Assembly (NCBI GenBank): GCA_937958145.1
Contig: CALGOE010000284.1
Coordinates: forward strand, 1 to 6,504
Direction: 5' to 3'
DNA: 6,504 nucleotides
Source: an uncultured Desulfobacca sp.
GTDB lineage: Bacteria > Desulfobacterota > Desulfobaccia > Desulfobaccales > Desulfobaccaceae
Positions 5,643-6,504 of the stretch are shown piece after piece. The position numbers were made by a program, and so were the translations under genes. Position 1 is the first letter of the stretch; each line of letters starts with the position of its first letter. The notes under the pieces are model-generated. The model worked only from the letters and a program-made list of their open reading frames with translations, ran no database searches and was not told the origin of the DNA.

Positions 5643-6014
5643 TTACTTAAGGTCTAAAGCGTGTTTTTTCAGATCAGCCAGGCTCACATAGCGCAAGGCC
5701 GCCTCATGGGTCGCCGCCAGGATGACGGGCGGGGCCACCCCGGCCTCGAGGGCCTCCCGCCAACGGTTGGCGCAGAGGCACCAGGTATCACCCGGCTGCA
5801 GCCCCGGAAAGCCGGACTCCGGGGCCGGCGTCATCAGGTCATTGCCCCGGGATTTGGTAAAAAGCAGAAATTCTTCGGTCACCTGGGCGCAGATAACATG
5901 CGTCCCCACATCCGAGGGCCCGGTCTCACAGGTGCCGGTGCGATAAAAGCCGGTCATGGGAGCGGTGCCGCAGACCCGCAGCGGCTCCCCGAAGACATTT
6001 TTGGCTGCAGTCAT
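5643..6014 (-). CDS. DUF2237 family protein of unknown function
   Basis: This 123-residue soluble protein matches the DUF2237 (COG3651) pattern almost throughout: NVFGEPLRVCGTAPMTGFYR (6-25), CETGPSDVGTHVICA (29-43), TEEFLLFTKSRGNDL (46-60), SGFPGLQPGDTWCLCANRW (67-85) and EAGVAPPVILAATHEAAL (90-107). The family has no assigned reaction. Five cysteines (C15, C29, C42, C79, C81) fall in the conserved blocks and could bind a metal or take part in thiol chemistry; this is inference. There is no signal peptide or membrane segment, so it is probably cytoplasmic. The ATG at 6014 follows an AAGGA only 2 nt away; the start also fits the family's usual length. It lies 50 nt after the DUF4174 gene on the same strand, and no clear promoter is seen between them, so the two may share an mRNA. 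Confidence 0.88.
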   Translation of the reverse strand: MTAAKNVFGEPLRVCGTAPMTGFYRTGTCETGPSDVGTHVICAQVTEEFLLFTKSRGNDLMTPAPESGFPGLQPGDTWCLCANRWREALEAGVAPPVILAATHEAALRYVSLADLKKHALDLK

Positions 6015-6064
6015 AATCCTTGTACCCTTCAGTCCATGGCGAAGATTCTAAACATTCAATAGGC

Positions 6065-6504
6065 TTACTGGCCCCGCATCTCTCTCTGGCGCATGGGCAT
6101 GCTGTCAATCAGGGCAAAAATGTCGGTCAAGGGGACCGGTGCCGGTCGCTGCAATTTCACGCCGCCGTCTTTCCCCACCAACACCACCGCGGCGGCCTCT
6201 GGGGCAATGCCGAAGCGTCGCCGCAGCGCCTGGGCTTCTGCTGCCGGCACTCCCTCGCCGTTCCGCCAACTCTGGCCTTCAGCCAGGATGATAAAGACCA
6301 CCAGATCCCTTTCTGCCACGCCGACGGCGGCCCGGTCCAATTCGGCCTGCATGGTCTTCAGGGCAGGAACCGCCGCATGGGGAGCAAAGATCAAGAGCAG
6401 TCGTTTCTGCCACCGATAATCCGCCAGATTGGCCGCAGTGGCGCCGGCCACCACGGCACCGGCGGTCAGGAGGCCGATGAGCCCAAAAAACAGGCCGATT
6501 TTGG
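6065..6504 (-). CDS. DUF4174 family protein, exported or membrane-anchored (5' end outside window)
   Basis: The frame is open from the right edge to the TAA at 6067-6065, about 145 codons. A GTG at 6454 could give a 129-residue protein, but the frame continues upstream as KIGLFFGLIGLLTAGAVVAG, then ATAAN. That looks like the end of a signal peptide or a membrane anchor with a possible signal-peptidase site near A-T-A-A. The true start is therefore probably just outside the window. The mature part matches DUF4174: LADYRWQKRLLLIFAP, a central AERDLVVFIILAEG strand, RRRFGIAPEAAAVVLVGKDGGVKL and a final IFALIDSMPMRQREM. The alternating strands and helices, with the LIFAP and VGKDGGVKL blocks, resemble thioredoxin-like folds, but no CxxC is present, so thiol-redox activity is unlikely. 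Function unknown. It is upstream of the DUF2237 gene and may be in its operon. Confidence 0.8.
   Translation of the reverse strand, partial: KIGLFFGLIGLLTAGAVVAGATAANLADYRWQKRLLLIFAPHAAVPALKTMQAELDRAAVGVAERDLVVFIILAEGQSWRNGEGVPAAEAQALRRRFGIAPEAAAVVLVGKDGGVKLQRPAPVPLTDIFALIDSMPMRQREMRGQ

Noticed and set aside
1..6504. CRISPR array, tRNA, rRNA, insertion sequence, toxin-antitoxin or phage-defence system
   Set aside because: No regularly spaced repeats, tRNA-like cloverleaf, transposase or defence-type domains were seen; all substantial genes have housekeeping or DUF assignments.

Overview
The window looks like ordinary chromosomal sequence from a GC-rich, Gram-negative bacterium, probably anaerobic and most like the Desulfobacterota (former deltaproteobacteria). 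This placement is an inference. It rests on codon and GC style, a bimodular class A PBP1A-type penicillin-binding protein, an oxygen-sensitive two-subunit class I fumarase and a stand-alone methenyl-THF cyclohydrolase-type protein. No 16S or other phylogenetic marker is present, so it is not firm.

Layout. Positions 1-689 (+) hold the 3' end of rimO, the ribosomal protein S12 methylthiotransferase. A short gap follows with a weak terminator candidate and a good sigma70-type promoter (TTGCAA, 16 nt, TATAAT). That promoter would drive a complete PBP1A gene at 855-3221 (+). A strong intrinsic-terminator-like hairpin at 3280-3322 closes this unit but lies only 23 nt before the fumarase alpha gene (3346-4185, +). 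The alpha gene is followed 12 nt later by the fumarase beta gene (4198-4755, +). The strand then switches: an FTCD_C-family gene (4820-5470, -) converges on the fumarase operon. Its upstream region holds a candidate promoter, a 9-bp inverted repeat, a hairpin and a small heptamer repeat. Further right, still on the minus strand, are a DUF2237 gene (5643-6014) and a DUF4174 gene that runs off the right edge (6065-6504). These two are probably co-transcribed.

Functions. The two fumarase subunits form one [4Fe-4S] hydro-lyase that interconverts fumarate and malate. The FTCD_C protein probably serves one-carbon/folate metabolism. PBP1A polymerises and cross-links peptidoglycan outside the inner membrane. 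RimO modifies S12. The two DUF proteins have no assigned role. The loci appear to be independent neighbours rather than one pathway.

I found no mobile element, CRISPR array, tRNA, rRNA or convincing novel multi-gene system. The points most worth a second look are the terminator placed directly before the fumarase genes, the structured upstream region of the FTCD_C gene, and the uncharacterised DUF4174-DUF2237 pair.
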